Source: Bathynomus jamesi (Eukaryota; Arthropoda; Malacostraca; Isopoda; Cirolanidae). Taken from it: a DNA stretch of 64,000 nt. The stretch's first letter is position 1; each line of letters begins with the position of its first letter. Under the pieces are notes generated by a model. That model had not been told where the DNA came from. It saw nothing but the letters and a program-made list of their open reading frames with translations, and searched no databases. The stretch covers positions 53,501-117,500 of the forward strand of contig JAJOZX010006147.1 of NCBI GenBank assembly GCA_023014485.1, written 5' to 3'. Of this stretch, positions 32,836-44,886 are shown piece after piece. Position numbers and translations under genes: made by a program.

Positions 32836-33220
32836 ATATATGGATTTAAAAAATTCAATACCTCGCTTATGCGGACATTGTGTGTGTGTGCGTGTGTGCG
32901 CGCGCGGCGCAAAGATTTATACAATTATAATTTTCATTTTAATGGGTTTATTGTGATATATTTACTAGTAATTTTGTTCATTCGATTTAAATACTCGTAT
33001 CTATTTATCGCTTTAGCTATTCGTGTGTGTCACATGAACTTAGAATTGCATAAGGCTATCATCGACTTTTTGCATGTTGACTGTATTCAAATTCCGGCTA
33101 TATATGTACAGGGTGGGCGGAAAGTAGCTCCCTATTTTGGATTGGTAAAAAAATACGTATATTATCCATTTATTTCAGAAGAAATAATATGAAAAGGTAG
33201 GCATACATGGTAGATTTTCT

Positions 33221-33790
33221 CTAAAATTCAATGTGGGCTCCAACTCTTTCCACCAGCTTCTGGAGCCGCCCAGGAATGGCGTCCACTGACTTTAGCAGGA
33301 ACTCCGGCGGGATGGAGGACATGACTTCCCGAATTCGGTCCTCCAGTTCTTCCAATGTCCTCGGTTTGGTGCGGTAGACTTCTTCCTTTACCCACCCCCA
33401 AAGAAAGAAGTCGCACGGTGTCAAGTCGGGGCTCCTGGCTGGCCATTGATGTGGACCACGACGACCCATCCAACGCCCAGGGAAGTGGGCATCCAGCCAC
33501 TCACGGACAACAAGAGCGAAGTGCGGAGGGGCGCCATCTTGCATAAATATCAGATCGTCGATGTTCTCCCATGTGCTGACAACCGGCCAGACCTCGTTTC
33601 GCAACATAGCAAGGTACCGCTTAGCATTCATGGTGTTGCGCAGAAGGAACGGGCCCACAACCTGATCTGAGGTCATACCACACCACACCGTTACACTGAA
33701 CCGATTCTGCCGTTTTTCAGCGGTAACCGTGCGACTTCTTTCTTTGGGGGTGGGTAAAGGAAGAAGTCTACCGCACCAAACCGAGGACAT
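33221..33790 (-). pseudogene. Mariner transposase C-terminal half (DD41D)
   Basis: The minus-strand frame includes VTVWCGMTSDQVVGPFLLR, FMQDGAPPHFA (second aspartate), FPGRWMGRRGPHQWPARSPDLTPCDFFLWG (third aspartate 41 residues on) and ends LVERVGAHIEF. The first 20 or so residues (33730-33790) are not transposase. They are the back side of the inverted arm, showing where the gene was broken. The first catalytic aspartate and DNA-binding domain are absent. Confidence 0.85.
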
Positions 33791-33925
33791 TGGAAGAACT
33801 GGAGGACCGAATTCGGGAAGTCATGTCCTCCATCCCGCCGGAGTTCCTGCTAAAGTCAGTGGACGCCATTCCTGGGCGGCTCCAGAAGCTGGTGGAAAGA
33901 GTTGGAGCCCACATTGAATTTTAGA
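33730..33925 (+). pseudogene. Inverted duplicate of mariner transposase C-terminus
   Basis: Plus-strand copy of the last 60 or so residues of the same transposase (from CDFFLWGWVKEEVYR to VGAHIEF). It is nearly identical to the minus-strand copy, so the inversion is recent relative to most decay in the window. Confidence 0.85.
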
Positions 33926-34153
33926 GAAAACCTACCATGTATGCCTACCTTTTCATATTATTTTTTCTGAAATAAATGAATAATATACGTATTTTTTTAC
34001 CAATCCAAAATAGGGAGCTACTTTCCGCCCACCCTGTATATATCTAATAATAATAATAATAATGTAATAATGTATAATAGGTCCATGATGAATTTGTAAT
34101 ATCATAGTGATGGGGTCACTGAGTCGGTAGGGTTTTTGCAACACCTTCTACAT

Positions 34154-34746
34154 TAGGGCGGCTCGTTTTTACACTTTTTTCGATATTTGATTGGGGGTAG
34201 TGCGGAAAAGTTGCGATTTGGAGAGAAAATAAAGTGTGTAAAATTTTTTTGATCTACGTCAATACCTTCCGGTGGCGGCGAGTCCTTAAAAATCGAAAAA
34301 TAGGCCTAAAAACACATAAAATTTTTATATAATTTTATATAATTTTTATATAATGTTCATTGTTCAATGACTGCTATTAATTTATTCAAGCCTATAATAG
34401 TGTTCTCAGGGTTGTTTGCACAGAAATATACCGGAATTAACATTTGTATAACATCTTGTTAAAACTTGCTTTAAATCAATATTTTGTATATTTTAACGGC
34501 TAAGACGCCACCGGAAGTTATTAACAGATTGTGCTGAAATTTTTATTGTTTATTTTGTAAGTCTTTAAAACCATTTTCCAATCTACCCCGTTAGGCCTAT
34601 TTTTCGATTTTTAAGGACTCGCCGCCACCGGAAGGTATTGACGTAGATCAAAAAAATTTTACACACTTTATTTTCTCTCCAAATCGCAACTTTTCCGCAC
34701 AACCCCCAATCAAATATCGAAACAAGTGTAAAAACGAGCCGCCTTA
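34154..34746. mobile_element. hAT-type MITE, 593 bp, perfect 8-bp TSD
   Basis: Inverted repeats of about 155 bp start TAGGGCGGCTCGTTTTTACA on the left and TAAGGCGGCTCG on the inverted right. The 8-bp duplication TTCTACAT is perfect (34146-34153 and 34747-34754). No coding capacity. TAGGG-type ends and 8 bp point to hAT. Confidence 0.9.
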
Positions 34747-34754
34747 TTCTACAT

Positions 34755-35480
34755 ACTATTATTAGGTATACTTCAATTTTTTTTAATTCTCTGAACTATG
34801 AGAATACCGAAGTAACTTGATACTATAAGCTGTTCAGTTCAAGGTAATATTATTACATTTTTATTAATAGTAATTATGGCTATGTTATTAATGAATGTAA
34901 ATATTTAGTAGTGTTTTTGCATATAGACTTTGAACATGAAGGTCAGCCACTGATTGGATTAGTTTATTTACTGAATAAAGCCTGATTATCCAGGTAAGAG
35001 TTATTGGGAAATATCAGTGATTAATATAAACTTAATGTAATTATGATTTCGTAATATAAATATTTGGTTTGTTCGGACTGTAGTTTAATTCTACGAGTAG
35101 GTGTTATTTTGTTTTTCAAAGTATTTCCGGGCTTCAGATCTGGGACTGACATCTTTTTGAAGAACGTACATCTCGTACAACAAAGGATTCGGACGAGGCT
35201 CGGACGTATCTGTTCTTTCCTCTTCAAAGGCTTGAATAGTAACTTTATTTAATTAGGCCTTTTTAGGCCCTGTATGTTGGGTATTATTATTTTTTAATTG
35301 TACATACTCCCTTATTTCTCGTATGCTTATTGTTCGTATTTATTTAATATATTTAGTAAAAGAATGTTTATACTCGTCTCTTCCACTGTTCGAAGGCTAA
35401 TAATTCCCACTATTTTTCTAGCTGTTGTACTGTAATTTTAATGTTATAACGCTCTCTGAATTCTGCATCCGACGATATTA
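34755..35480. other. Interval without recognised features
   Basis: AT-rich. It may include the degraded 3' end of the downstream minus-strand retrotransposon (3' end uncertain). Confidence 0.4.
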
Positions 35481-35699
35481 TTACTTCAAGATCCCTGTCT
35501 TGTAGGTTTGGTGTTATCTGTTGGGCTTGCAGAGTTTTGTATCCTTTATTCTGTAGCACCTTGTCATTGCAGTATTTTAGAAGTTTTTTCTTTGAACTTC
35601 ATAATGTTGTCTTCCGTCCACTTGAATAATGTCTCGATGTCATTTTGTAATTTTTCTATGTCACCTTCGTTTCATATTGCTTTGTATATCTTTGTCTCT

Positions 35700-36510
35700 G
35701 CGAAACATGATACAATTCATTAATATCTGCATCACTGTCTGCAATCAATATTATAAACAGCAGGGAGCTAATACTCAACCTTGTGGGACAAAGCTCATGA
35801 CTTCTGAGACTTCAGATTCAACTCCATTTACTACTACTTTTTCTGTTCTTTGAGTCAGAAAATTAAATATCCTCCTTAACAGCTTTCCAGTAATGTTTGT
35901 ATTCTTAAGTTTGTACGCTATAATTCCATGATCACGTTTATCGAAGCTTTAGCAAAATCAGTATATATTACATCTTTGTTTTGTCCTCGACACAATGTTT
36001 CCAGTAATTTCTCCTGGTGGTCGAATAGTTGTGATATACATTATCTTCCAGCTCTGAATCCATGTTGGTTTGGATTGAATAAATTCTTTACTTATAGCTA
36101 GTAAGTAGTTTTGCCTCTAATTATACATTCAAAGCACTTTATAAGGTGGGAGGTGAGTGCTGCTGGGCAATAATTCTTCAGCATTGCTGTGTTGCCACCT
36201 TTAAATAAGGGACCAATGTTCTCGTTCTTTAATAGAAGTGGAATTTGTCATGTCTCGAGTGAATTTCTCCACAGTAAGTATAGCGGCTTGGCAATACTCT
36301 ACATTTCTTCAAAAACGTGGCACTCCATGTGTCTGGCCCTTGTGCCGAATTTTCTCTTATTTGTGATAGATCCTTAATTAAGTCTCTTTCCAAGAATTCT
36401 AAATCTATTAATCGATTTGTATCCGAACTTGTTTTTGGCTGATTTGTATCAATGTCAAAGAATTCAACTGGATTTTCTAATTTTTTCTCGGATTTAGCAG
36501 TGCTAAACAC
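35700..36510 (-). pseudogene. LINE reverse transcriptase, partial
   Basis: Minus-strand blocks: LSQIRENSAQGPDTWSATFL, a YCPAALTSHLIKCFECIIRG stretch, NPNQHGFRAG, a catalytic TDFAKAS--DHGIIAYKL motif, NFLTQRTKKVVVNG and a FVPQG-VLAP motif. Repeated stops. Nothing beyond the palm/finger region is clear. Confidence 0.7.
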
Positions 36511-36847
36511 AGTTAATTTTTCTTAAGCAGTCTGCTCATTTTTTCTGGATTATTTGTGTATTCGGTCGCCCCCCATCTATCAGGGGACCAATACTCTCTT
36601 TACAATGCATTTTTCCTTTCGCAATCGTGTAGAAGTATTTTTTTTTTTCTGGCACCTTCTTTTCTATCTCGTTTGTCTTATGGATGAATGTTTGTTTTAT
36701 ATCCATTTCTGTTTTGCACAGTTTTTTCTCGTTTGTCTCCTTGCTTCAGTTCTGCATCTCTGAAGATTTTTCACGGTTTGTTTCCTTTGTATAAATAATG
36801 TCCTGATATTTCTTTTTTCTCTTCAGAACAGTTTCAGTAATATAGGT

Positions 36848-37480
36848 TTAGTTTCTATTATAGATAGTATTTCTTCTGGAGTCTCCTCGTGAAGTAGCAA
36901 TTCCTAATTTACTTTCTTTTTGGGGATCTTCATTTACACTTTCCCAATCTGCTTCCTTTGAAGTTATATTTAAACCTTCAAATATTCCTTCTGACTCTCT
37001 GGGATGCGTTTTTGGACCTCTGGCTGCAAACTTTAATTGCATATCGATTAGGTTATGGTCAGAGAAATTTGTGTGTTTTACTCTTTTATTTATTATTATC
37101 TCATTATCATTTGTCAAAATTAAACCCAAAACGTTCTCTTTTCTCGTCGCTTCGCAGATTTCATGGGTAAGTGCACAAGGTTCTGTAATATCTAATAGCA
37201 TTACTCTATGGGTTCTATCATCTTTTGTAATGTTACTGTGAAGCTCCTCAACATATATAACCTTCATTTTTCTTCCATGTTATGAGTGGAAAATTAATCC
37301 CCACAAATTAAAATATTTGTGCTGGGTTTTTAAGTGATTTTAACCCTTTTCTATTTCATTTGTAACGAATTGGAATTCACTTTTTGTGGTGTTTCGTGGT
37401 CTGTACACGTTCATTATGATTAGGTTCAGTTTTTTACTTTTAAAATAATAATTTCGACTGTGCTCATTGATTTGCTTACC
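36848..37480 (-). pseudogene. LINE endonuclease (APE-type), partial
   Basis: Reads LNLIIMNVYRPRNTTKSEF near 37430, a broken GD-NFP-ITW motif near 37290, then THRVMLLDITEPCALTHEICEATR, NVLGLILTND and HTNFSDHNLIDMQL (the terminal SDH active-site motif). These are the second half of an exonuclease/endonuclease/phosphatase domain. Frameshifts separate the blocks. Confidence 0.7.
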
Positions 37481-38321
37481 TTCACTTCACATGTGTTTTT
37501 TTCGTCTTCCAGCAAATCTATCCACTTCGTATATGTTGCAGTCCAATATTGCTATTTCAGTATCCTCGATGCTGTTTTCACAGCCTTTTTTACATTTGTG
37601 TACAGTAAGTGTGTTTTCGTTAGGCATATGATATCTATGTTGGTTTCAAGCGGTAAATTTTGAGAATATTATAAAATGCAGTCTGCATGGTGAGTGTACA
37701 GGCCTTGTATATTTATGTATAATAAATTTATGGGGCCACTAATGGTTGTGCTCGGTGTTCCTGGATAATAGTCGTTTTGTGGTCCATGTTGTCAGTTCCT
37801 GGTTGGTGTTATTGGGTGGGTAGTTTCATTTAGGAATACTGGGGGTACGGCCCTTTATACCATTCCATTGTAGATGTTGTTGTAACGGTAGGCGATGGTG
37901 GAGAGGAAGGTGATGTATGTAATGCTGGGGGGGGGGGGGTATATATCTGTGAAATTTAGTCTTTTCCCATTAGATGGGGCAGTTGTGTTCTCATCGTTCT
38001 TATTTTTCCTAAAAAATGTACTTCATTACCACTGTTATTACTACTACTATTTATGCCTTGAGCTGTCCTTTATCGTTCTCTTCTTTGGGTACTCTTAATG
38101 TGAAAATACAGGCACTCCATATTTAAACATTTTTCTTTATTGGACTCTGCACATAGAAGGGTGGAAATAGTAGCAGTTTGTTCCGTATCTGTAACTTTCA
38201 TTCCTCATCATGTAAAATCATTTTATGAGGTGATTATAAATGCAGTTTGAGCCGAACCCGTTTTGTAATATTCGCATTTGTAATATTCCGTCGTTTAAAT
38301 TCTTTACGAGCCCTGTGGGAT

Positions 38322-38797
38322 TTAACTTCTTTCCCTTTGTTCTACCTCCATTTCTTCCCTACTCAGTGGTTTTATAATCTTTGGTGTGTTTCCACTTGTA
38401 TTTATGGTGTTTTCTATCTTGTGCAGGGGGTATTCTGCTACTTTTGCACTTCTCTGTAGTGTGTTTCCCTCGGTGTCCTGAATCTCATTTTCGTTTGTTG
38501 GAATTTTTTTCTGACGTTTCCTGGTTTTCTGTCGGTGAAACTGTCGCAATTCTCTGTCCTACTTCCCTATTCTCCATTCCCGTTTATACTACTTTTTTGT
38601 TGTTTTCCATCCACTTGACGCACAAAGCCATAAAAGCCTATAATTTTGTCGTTTATTCTATTCCTCATTTTCCTGATCTCTTTATCTAATTTTATGCACT
38701 TGTAATGTTTAAATGTATTGCAGAGAATGTATTTTGAACCCGTGGTCTGGCCTGCTTCAGTTTTGCACTGGTAAAGTTGGTACGCGGAGCATTCCAT
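38322..38797 (-). pseudogene. LINE ORF1 with cysteine-rich zinc-finger-like start
   Basis: Starts MECSAYQLYQCKTEAGQTTG...YILCNTFKHYKCIKLDKEI, a pattern of spaced cysteines like the PHD-type finger of LINE ORF1 proteins. After a shift it continues QKTRKRQKKIP and IKPLSREEMEVEQRERS, a basic/acidic region. One expected cysteine appears as tyrosine and another as phenylalanine. Likely an RNA-binding protein in the intact element. Confidence 0.5.
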
Positions 38798-38830
38798 TAA
38801 CTTTAATCTAATTCTATTAAATTTTCTGTA

Positions 38831-39165
38831 TTTAAAGAAATTTACACATTTTTTTGCAATTTTTCCTTTTTTATTTTATTTCTTTTCGTCTGTTTTCTTT
38901 CTGCTTTTCGAATTTCGTCTGCGAAATCTGAACCTTCTCGTTTATGATCATCTCCCTCTTCTATAAGCCTATAGGAAGAATTTCACTAAAGTTGTTACTT
39001 GATTCAAATTGTTTTCAATTTTTTGTTGTTGTTTTCTTTGCGCACGCTGTATGCCAGGCTAGTTATTTTGATACAGTATAAGCACGGAGCGGGAACAAAC
39101 GTCCGTACACCACGAAGTAGAAACACCGTTTTATTGTGAAATTCATCCCATATATATATATATAT
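38831..39165. other. Interval without recognised features
   Basis: T-rich on the plus strand. It may contain the degraded 5' end of the minus-strand retrotransposon. Confidence 0.4.
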
Positions 39166-39775
39166 TAGGGTGACAATTTCTTATAGGGATAAAATTTGAA
39201 ATTCAAAACAATTTGCCGGCCATTTGTCCAGTGCTGCCACCCTATGAGGAAACACCGTAGACGAAATCTCATGGAATTCGGAAAGCATTTAGGGGTGCCT
39301 CGAGTCACATGAATGAAACTGTCGCGCGGAAGAAATTTCAAGAATGAACGAGTTTCGACAACGCTTCAAAACAAAAATGTTTCGAGAATGCAAGTGTATT
39401 ATATAATTTAATAGAATTGTTTCCTTTATTTCATACTATAGATTATGCAAATCGATTAATTTATTTCATTAAATTAAAATTTTCATAAATAAATCGTTAA
39501 ATAATATGATGTGTATCAATCTTTGGATGATCAGCTTTTGGTGCTTCAAGTTCATTTTGCATACGACTGCCTGACTGAAAACAACGCTTAGAAGTTCTCT
39601 CCCGATTCTTTTAAGATATCTAAGGTAATATTTTTTATTTTGATACATTGATTATATTATTATTGGAAATTGTTCTAGAAAAGTTTCATTAATTGTTGGC
39701 ATAGTTTGATGTTTAAATTATATAAATTTGGAACTGAATTTGATTTCCTATGATAATATATATACGAGATATATA

Positions 39776-40191
39776 CAGGGCCGTCGAGAGGGGGGGTCAG
39801 GGGGGGCCAGTGCCCCGGGGCCCGGGTGTCTGGGGGCCCGCAGGAGAATAAAAAAAATCGTAAAAAAATAAATAAGGATCATAATAATCATTAAGAAATT
39901 GTGACTTTTTTTCATTCAGAGCTCCTTACATGTAATTTCTTACATGTAATATCTGAGTATCCTAAAAGTCAACACTAAAATTCATCAATCTGACACATTT
40001 TTTCAAATGTAGCTTCCGTTCTCACGCTTTGTGGTATGATCGAAAGTAGCCAAGGTCAATAAACTTGAGAAATATTTAACCAAATCTCTCACTTGTGTTT
40101 TGGGTGTTGCACGAAGAGGTTTGAAACACTTGAACTATTGAATTACTTAATTTTTATAAAGTTAAATATTATATTATTAAAGTTATACATA

Positions 40192-40223
<32 letters not shown>

Positions 40224-40322
40224 TAATAGATTTATTGCATATATATAATGCCTTGACACTTGGTGTGGGGGCCCGTAATGTTTGCTAGCCCTGGGGCCCG
40301 TTAATGGCTCTCGACGGCCCTG
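39776..40322. mobile_element. hAT-type MITE nested in FDTT/CRHH copy 2
   Basis: Perfect 15-bp ends CAGGGCCGTCGAGAG and inverse. Flanks GATATATA and TATATATA agree at seven of eight positions. Unusually G/C-rich subterminal blocks (GGGGGCCC, GCCCCGGGGCCC) surround an AT-rich core with a TA microsatellite (40193-40222). No coding capacity. (TA)n follows at 40332-40371. Confidence 0.85.
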
Positions 40323-40330
40323 TATATATA

Positions 40331-40374
<44 letters not shown>

Positions 40375-40478
40375 CAATATAAATGAGATCTTTAAAAATG
40401 GAATCATAATACGAAAAAAATTAATGCTTTGATTCTTATTTTAATTTAATATACGTTTCTTTTCTTTTCTTAGGCCCA

Positions 40479-42678
40479 ATGGCGACTACCCGCACAGCGA
40501 GTCAAATTTGGCTCATTGGCCATCCCATACCCGAGATCAAGGGCGCACGGCTTCCTTCAATTGGAGACGTTTTACGCCTGTTTTTTCACTTTCACATAGA
40601 GCACAAGAAGACAGTGAACGACTCAGCGAAGGAGGTGGCATCATCAGTCATTGGTTACTGGGAGAAATCCCGGATACCTACCATCACAGAGAAGAGCATT
40701 GGTCGAAAAGTGGTAGATCTTTTTCTTACTTGGAAGCTTCTCCAGAAAAATCGTGCTCGCGCTACGGAAACCCAGCGGAAAAAAGAAGATGAGTTCCGTG
40801 ATAATTTGGAAAATCTTTTCGATGTCGCCCACCCTAAAGCGATGGAACTTTTGACCATCGAAGAAGATCGAGCCTTCCTTATTGCTCAGCGAGAAAAAGG
40901 GAGGAGGGAGTAATGGGAGGAGTTGACAAGAAAATGGCTCATTCTGTCATGCGTCGGGAACAAACTGAAAGACGCCTAGCTCAGCACCAACCTCAAGCCA
41001 ATATTACTTTTGAAAATATTGAGCTGGAATCTTCTTCTACGTCTGAAGCACCAAGTTCTGCGCCATCATCTGAAGACTCACCGCCCGCCTCTCCTGAAAA
41101 ACGCAAGTGTTATGCTCGTGGCACTATCCAAGTCATCACTCCCGAATTGGCAAGTACATTGGATCGCACAGGAATCAGTCATCGTTCAGCACACCGGATT
41201 ATCGACGCTACGGCTAGAAGCCTCGGCCATAACTCACAAAAACTCGCGCTCAACTATGAAACCATTAGAAAATCACGAGAAAGGCTCCGTTCGGCGACGG
41301 CAGAAAAGATTAAACAAAGGTTCACACCAACGAAGTGCTCACTGTTCACTGGGACGGAAAAATTCTACCAGACGATGAAGGTGGTCGGTGTGACCGACTA
41401 GCCATTTTCGTAACCGGAGTTGATACCGAGAAGCTCTTGGGTGTACCTAAGCTGACATCAGGAACGGGTGAGGTCATCGCCTCGGTGGTACATGCTGCGC
41501 TCAAAGAATGGAATGTGTCAGAAAAGGTATCAGCTATGAGCTTCGACACTACAGCTTCAAATACTGGTTACTTGTCTGGGGCATGCGTAATTTTGGAGCA
41601 GAAACTCGGCCGCCGACTCTTATACCTTGCATGTCGCCATCACATCCTAGAACTTGTCGTTGAGAAGGCGTACATGGAATGCATGGGACCATCATCTGGT
41701 CCAGATATCCTCCTATTCTCCCGCTTCAAAGAGACGTGGAATACAATTTGCCAAGATAAGTACAAGACCCTGTCAGACCTTCCATCGAGTCTGAATGAGA
41801 ATCGAGAAGAACTGATCGCTTGCTGGAATCTATATCTGACAAAACATCAGCCGAGGGATGATTACCGTGAATTCTTGGAGTTGTCGATTACAATCCTTGG
41901 AGGTAATTTACCTAACTTTAGGTTTCGGCGACCTGGAGCACTTCACCGAGCACGTTGGATGGCAAAAGTAATTTATTCATTAAAAATCCTGCTGCTTTCC
42001 CATCAGTTCAGACTTACAACTCGTGAAATGTCTGGCTTAAAACGATTTGTATTTTTTGCCCTGGAGTTATATGTCAGCGCGTGGTTCACGGCCAGCAGTC
42101 CTTCATCTGCTCCCGCGAACGATTTGAAGCTTCTTCAAGACCTAGCAAAGTACCACGATGAAAAGATCTCAGCATCCTGCCTTAGTGTCCTCGGTCGTCA
42201 CTTATGGTACCTCAGCGAGTACTTGATTGGTCTCGCACTCTTTGATAAAGGTATCAATGCAACGACGAAAAAGAATATCGCTCGATCAATCCTCGAAAAA
42301 GAAGCTGCTGAAGATCCTCCAAAGCGAGCCCCAATACCTGCTGTTTCTTCCATTTCAACAAAGCAGCTCTCGGACTTTGCCTCGAAAGGATCAAAGCTTC
42401 TCTTTGAACTTCTAAAAATTAATGATGGTTTCTTGTCCAAGGAACCAGAGACCTGGCCGGACGACGAAGATTTCAAGACTGGTTTGACTATAGTTGAAGG
42501 ACTAAAAGTCGTCAATGACATGGCAGAGAGGGGAATTGCCTTGATCCAGGCCTTCAATACAAAGATTACGAAGAATGAAGAACAGCGCCAACATCTCTTG
42601 CAGGTTGTTGAGGATCATAGGAAGTCTCAGCCTGGTACATTGAAAAAGGGGTATGGCTTGAGGAAAAGCAAGAATTAA
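40479..42678 (+). pseudogene. FDTT/CRHH transposase-like protein, copy 2
   Basis: A protein of roughly 730 residues interrupted only twice, by single-base shifts near 40913 and 41335. N-terminal motifs are QIWLIGHPIPEI, SRIPTITEKSIGRKVV and NLENLFDVAHPKAM, then a serine/proline-rich linker and a YARGTIQVITPELA region. Catalytic-type motifs follow: HWDGK (candidate first aspartate), MSFDTTASNTGYLSG (candidate second), LLYLACRHHILELVVE (CxxH), PSSGPDILLF, HQPRDDYREFLELS, RRPGALHRARWMAKVIYSLK, LGRHLWYLSEYLIGLALF, VVNDMAERGIALIQAF and QHLLQVVEDHRK, ending in a basic tail. The last motifs are also in copies 1 and 3. The layout resembles hAT (D, CxxH, arginine-tryptophan motif), but I cannot name the family. 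Confidence 0.8.
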
Positions 42679-43003
42679 TGGGTGGTCTACAATTGAATGA
42701 AAGACACCCTGGAATATATTTAGTAAATATATTATTTACTTATTACGATTGGAGTACCTGCACTTAAACCTTATGAACTAAAACTAACGTTTATTTACAT
42801 TAATTAAAAAAAATATTAATTTATTTTTACTAGGTAATGAATAATTAATTTTTGTTATAAGGAGAATTATTTACCTCACTTGAGACACCCTTAAATATTA
42901 TCTGAATGACCTAATATTTACAGTACATTGTTTTCTCATGTAGTAGCAGCATTGAACAAATGGCCAATAAAAAACTCAACTTTCGATTTTTATTGTCACC
43001 CTA
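42679..43003. other. 3' flank of FDTT/CRHH copy 2
   Basis: AT-rich 3' untranslated part and terminal repeat of the transposon. No further gene. Confidence 0.6.
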
Positions 43004-43139
43004 AATTATATATATATAATATATGAAAATGAAAAGGTTTATTGGCAGACTATAGTCCATATGACAAATATTATTAATACAATTTCAGTTCATATACTAA
43101 GGATAGAATTATATACAATTGACTAGAAATAATACGGTA

Positions 43140-44838
43140 ATGTCGAAGTTAAGTGGAGCTATAGACAGACGTTTTCGTACCAAGAAGTTCATAGCTTAGA
43201 GGATAAATGGCAGGACTCATGGATAGCTTGGATGATCGGGTTGGTTGATTTTTTAATTCTCTGCATTAGACTGTATTGAGCACGTCTTGTTACCTCCGGG
43301 AAGCTCGGGACATTGCGGGTAGCAAACATTTGCGAAGCTGAGCATCTCGGGGTAATTAATGTAAGAGTCTAAAAGACCTGTTGTACAGCAAATTTAGGGT
43401 TCTGCAAGAACCTTTTCTATAATTCACCCAGAGTTGCTGTCAGTATATATTACTGCAGAAAGTACGAAAGAGAGTGTCTTTAGCTTCACTTGTACAGAAT
43501 CGAGAGTTCCTTATGGTCATATTCGCTTTAGCACACAGGCTTCGAGATTGTTTTCTTGTATCCGAGTCATCACTAAAGGAGCTGGTAATAGTTTGACCCA
43601 AATACTTAAACTCTTGTACTTCCTCAATTACCTCACCATTCATTTTAAACCTTATATCAGCTGGCTGATTACAGCTCTTAGGATGAAACTGCATAACCTT
43701 AGTTTTTGTAACTTAAAAAGAATATCATGTTTCTGCAAATACTCTTCGCAGACTTTTAGTAGCCGATCCAGACCTTTAACAGAGAGACTTATTAACACCA
43801 TATCATCGGCATAAACTAAGTTATTTATCCTTGTGTTATCTATACAACATCCCACTGTTCCCTCGTTAAGTGAAGCAATTAATCCGTCAATATACACATT
43901 AAACAGCATAGGGGAGAGCAAGGAGCCTTGTCTCACCCCGCAAGAGGAGCCAAAACACTCGGATAGTACACTGCCCCACCTAACAGTGAAAGATTGGTGG
44001 AAATACTAAAATTTCAATAAATTTAATATGTACATGGGAACCTTCCTGTTTTCTAGTTTTGCAAATAAAATATTGTGGTTCACCCTATCATATGCCTTAC
44101 TTATATCTAGGAAACAGCTATAAATAGTTGAATTACTGTCAATGTATTTAGATATTGTTTCTTTAAGTACATAGATACACAGGTTAGTTGAGTGGGACCT
44201 TTTAAAGCCAAACTGATTAGGAGATGTCCATAGGAAATCATTTAATCGGCGTAACAAGAGTTTTTCTAGTAGTTTCGAGAAGCAGGAAGCGACAGCAATA
44301 GGCCTGTAATTATTGCAGGGATATAGCTATGAGCCAGCATGGCTGATAGGAGCAATGATATATGCAGACATACTACGTCATTTGCATATTTTAATTGCTC
44401 ATTCGATAAGTCATCTACCCCTGACGCAGAACCAGTCTTTAACTCTTTAATTAACTTCCTTACTTCAGAAAATGATATCAAAGTATTTTCCATTGTCCCT
44501 CCCACAATCGTTTCGCTGCAATCTATCTTAAGATTATCCCTACTCACACTGTTAAGAATGTTAGAGTAGTGGTTTTTCCACAGCTTTGCAATTTCATCCT
44601 CCCCCGACGACACCCCATCGATTGTCGGAGGGAGGACATTTTTGACACCCGTTTGATTCTTAACAAATTTCCAAAATTTGTTATTATCGTTATTTATGCG
44701 AGTTTCACAGGCTTTTGATGCTCGAATAGACTCTTCTTCCTGTTTACATCGCATTATGGCCGCCTTATACTGACCCCGACTTCTACACATATTCAAGTAT
44801 ACTGGTACTAATGTGGATCTACCATGAAAGCACCACAA
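43140..44838 (-). pseudogene. LINE D reverse transcriptase
   Basis: Blocks in order: 44838-44266 (KFWKFVKNQTG, KTGSASGVDDLSNEQLKY), 44257-44006 (NQFGFKRSHSTNLCIYVLKE, catalytic FLDISKAYDRVNHNILFAKL), 43936-43652 (RQGSLLSPMLFNVYIDGLI, active-site NLVYADDMVLIS) and 43694-43440 (FKYLGQTITS, SLCAKANMTIRN). A degraded C-terminus then reaches about 43140. Catalytic residues remain, but there are at least four frameshifts. Confidence 0.85.
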
Positions 44839-44886
44839 ATCAGAGGCGTCTTTCGATTCCCTCTTCAGGGGGGCAATAAAATCATT

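Larger units (their letters stand above)
33109..34036. mobile_element. Palindromic mariner (3' ends outward)
   Basis: Both outer ends read CAGGGTGGGCGGAAAGTAGC inward and are flanked by TA (33107-33108 and 34037-34038). The inverted arms are about 310 bp (33109-33420 and 33725-34036). Each arm is the 3' third of a mariner, so the transposase C-terminus occurs twice, once on each strand. About 300 bp of single-copy coding sequence lies between the arms. Confidence 0.9.
35490..38830 (-). mobile_element. Non-LTR retrotransposon (CR1/Jockey group), decayed
   Basis: On the minus strand, in order: an ORF1 with a cysteine-rich N-terminus (38797-38322), an endonuclease (about 37480-36848) and a reverse transcriptase (36510-35700). 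The order and motifs define a two-ORF LINE. Many stops. It is related to the reverse transcriptase piece at 61.5-61.9 kb (shared TDFAKA-D--DHGII motif). Confidence 0.75.
39166..43003 (+). mobile_element. FDTT/CRHH-family transposon, copy 2 (best preserved)
   Basis: Both ends read TTAGGGTGACAAT inward. A second inverted pair, GGCCATTTGTYCARTGCTGC, lies about 40 bp in (39212-39231 and its inverse near 42947-42966). TA repeats flank both sides, so the target duplication cannot be read. Total length is 3.84 kb including a 547-bp hAT MITE at 39776-40322. The termini share TTAGGGTGA with copy 1 at 16148-18721, supporting one superfamily. Confidence 0.85.

Noticed and set aside
36229..38797. Host gene with EGF- or PHD-like domain
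   Set aside because: The cysteine-rich start is followed on the same strand by LINE endonuclease and reverse transcriptase blocks, so it is ORF1 of a retrotransposon.
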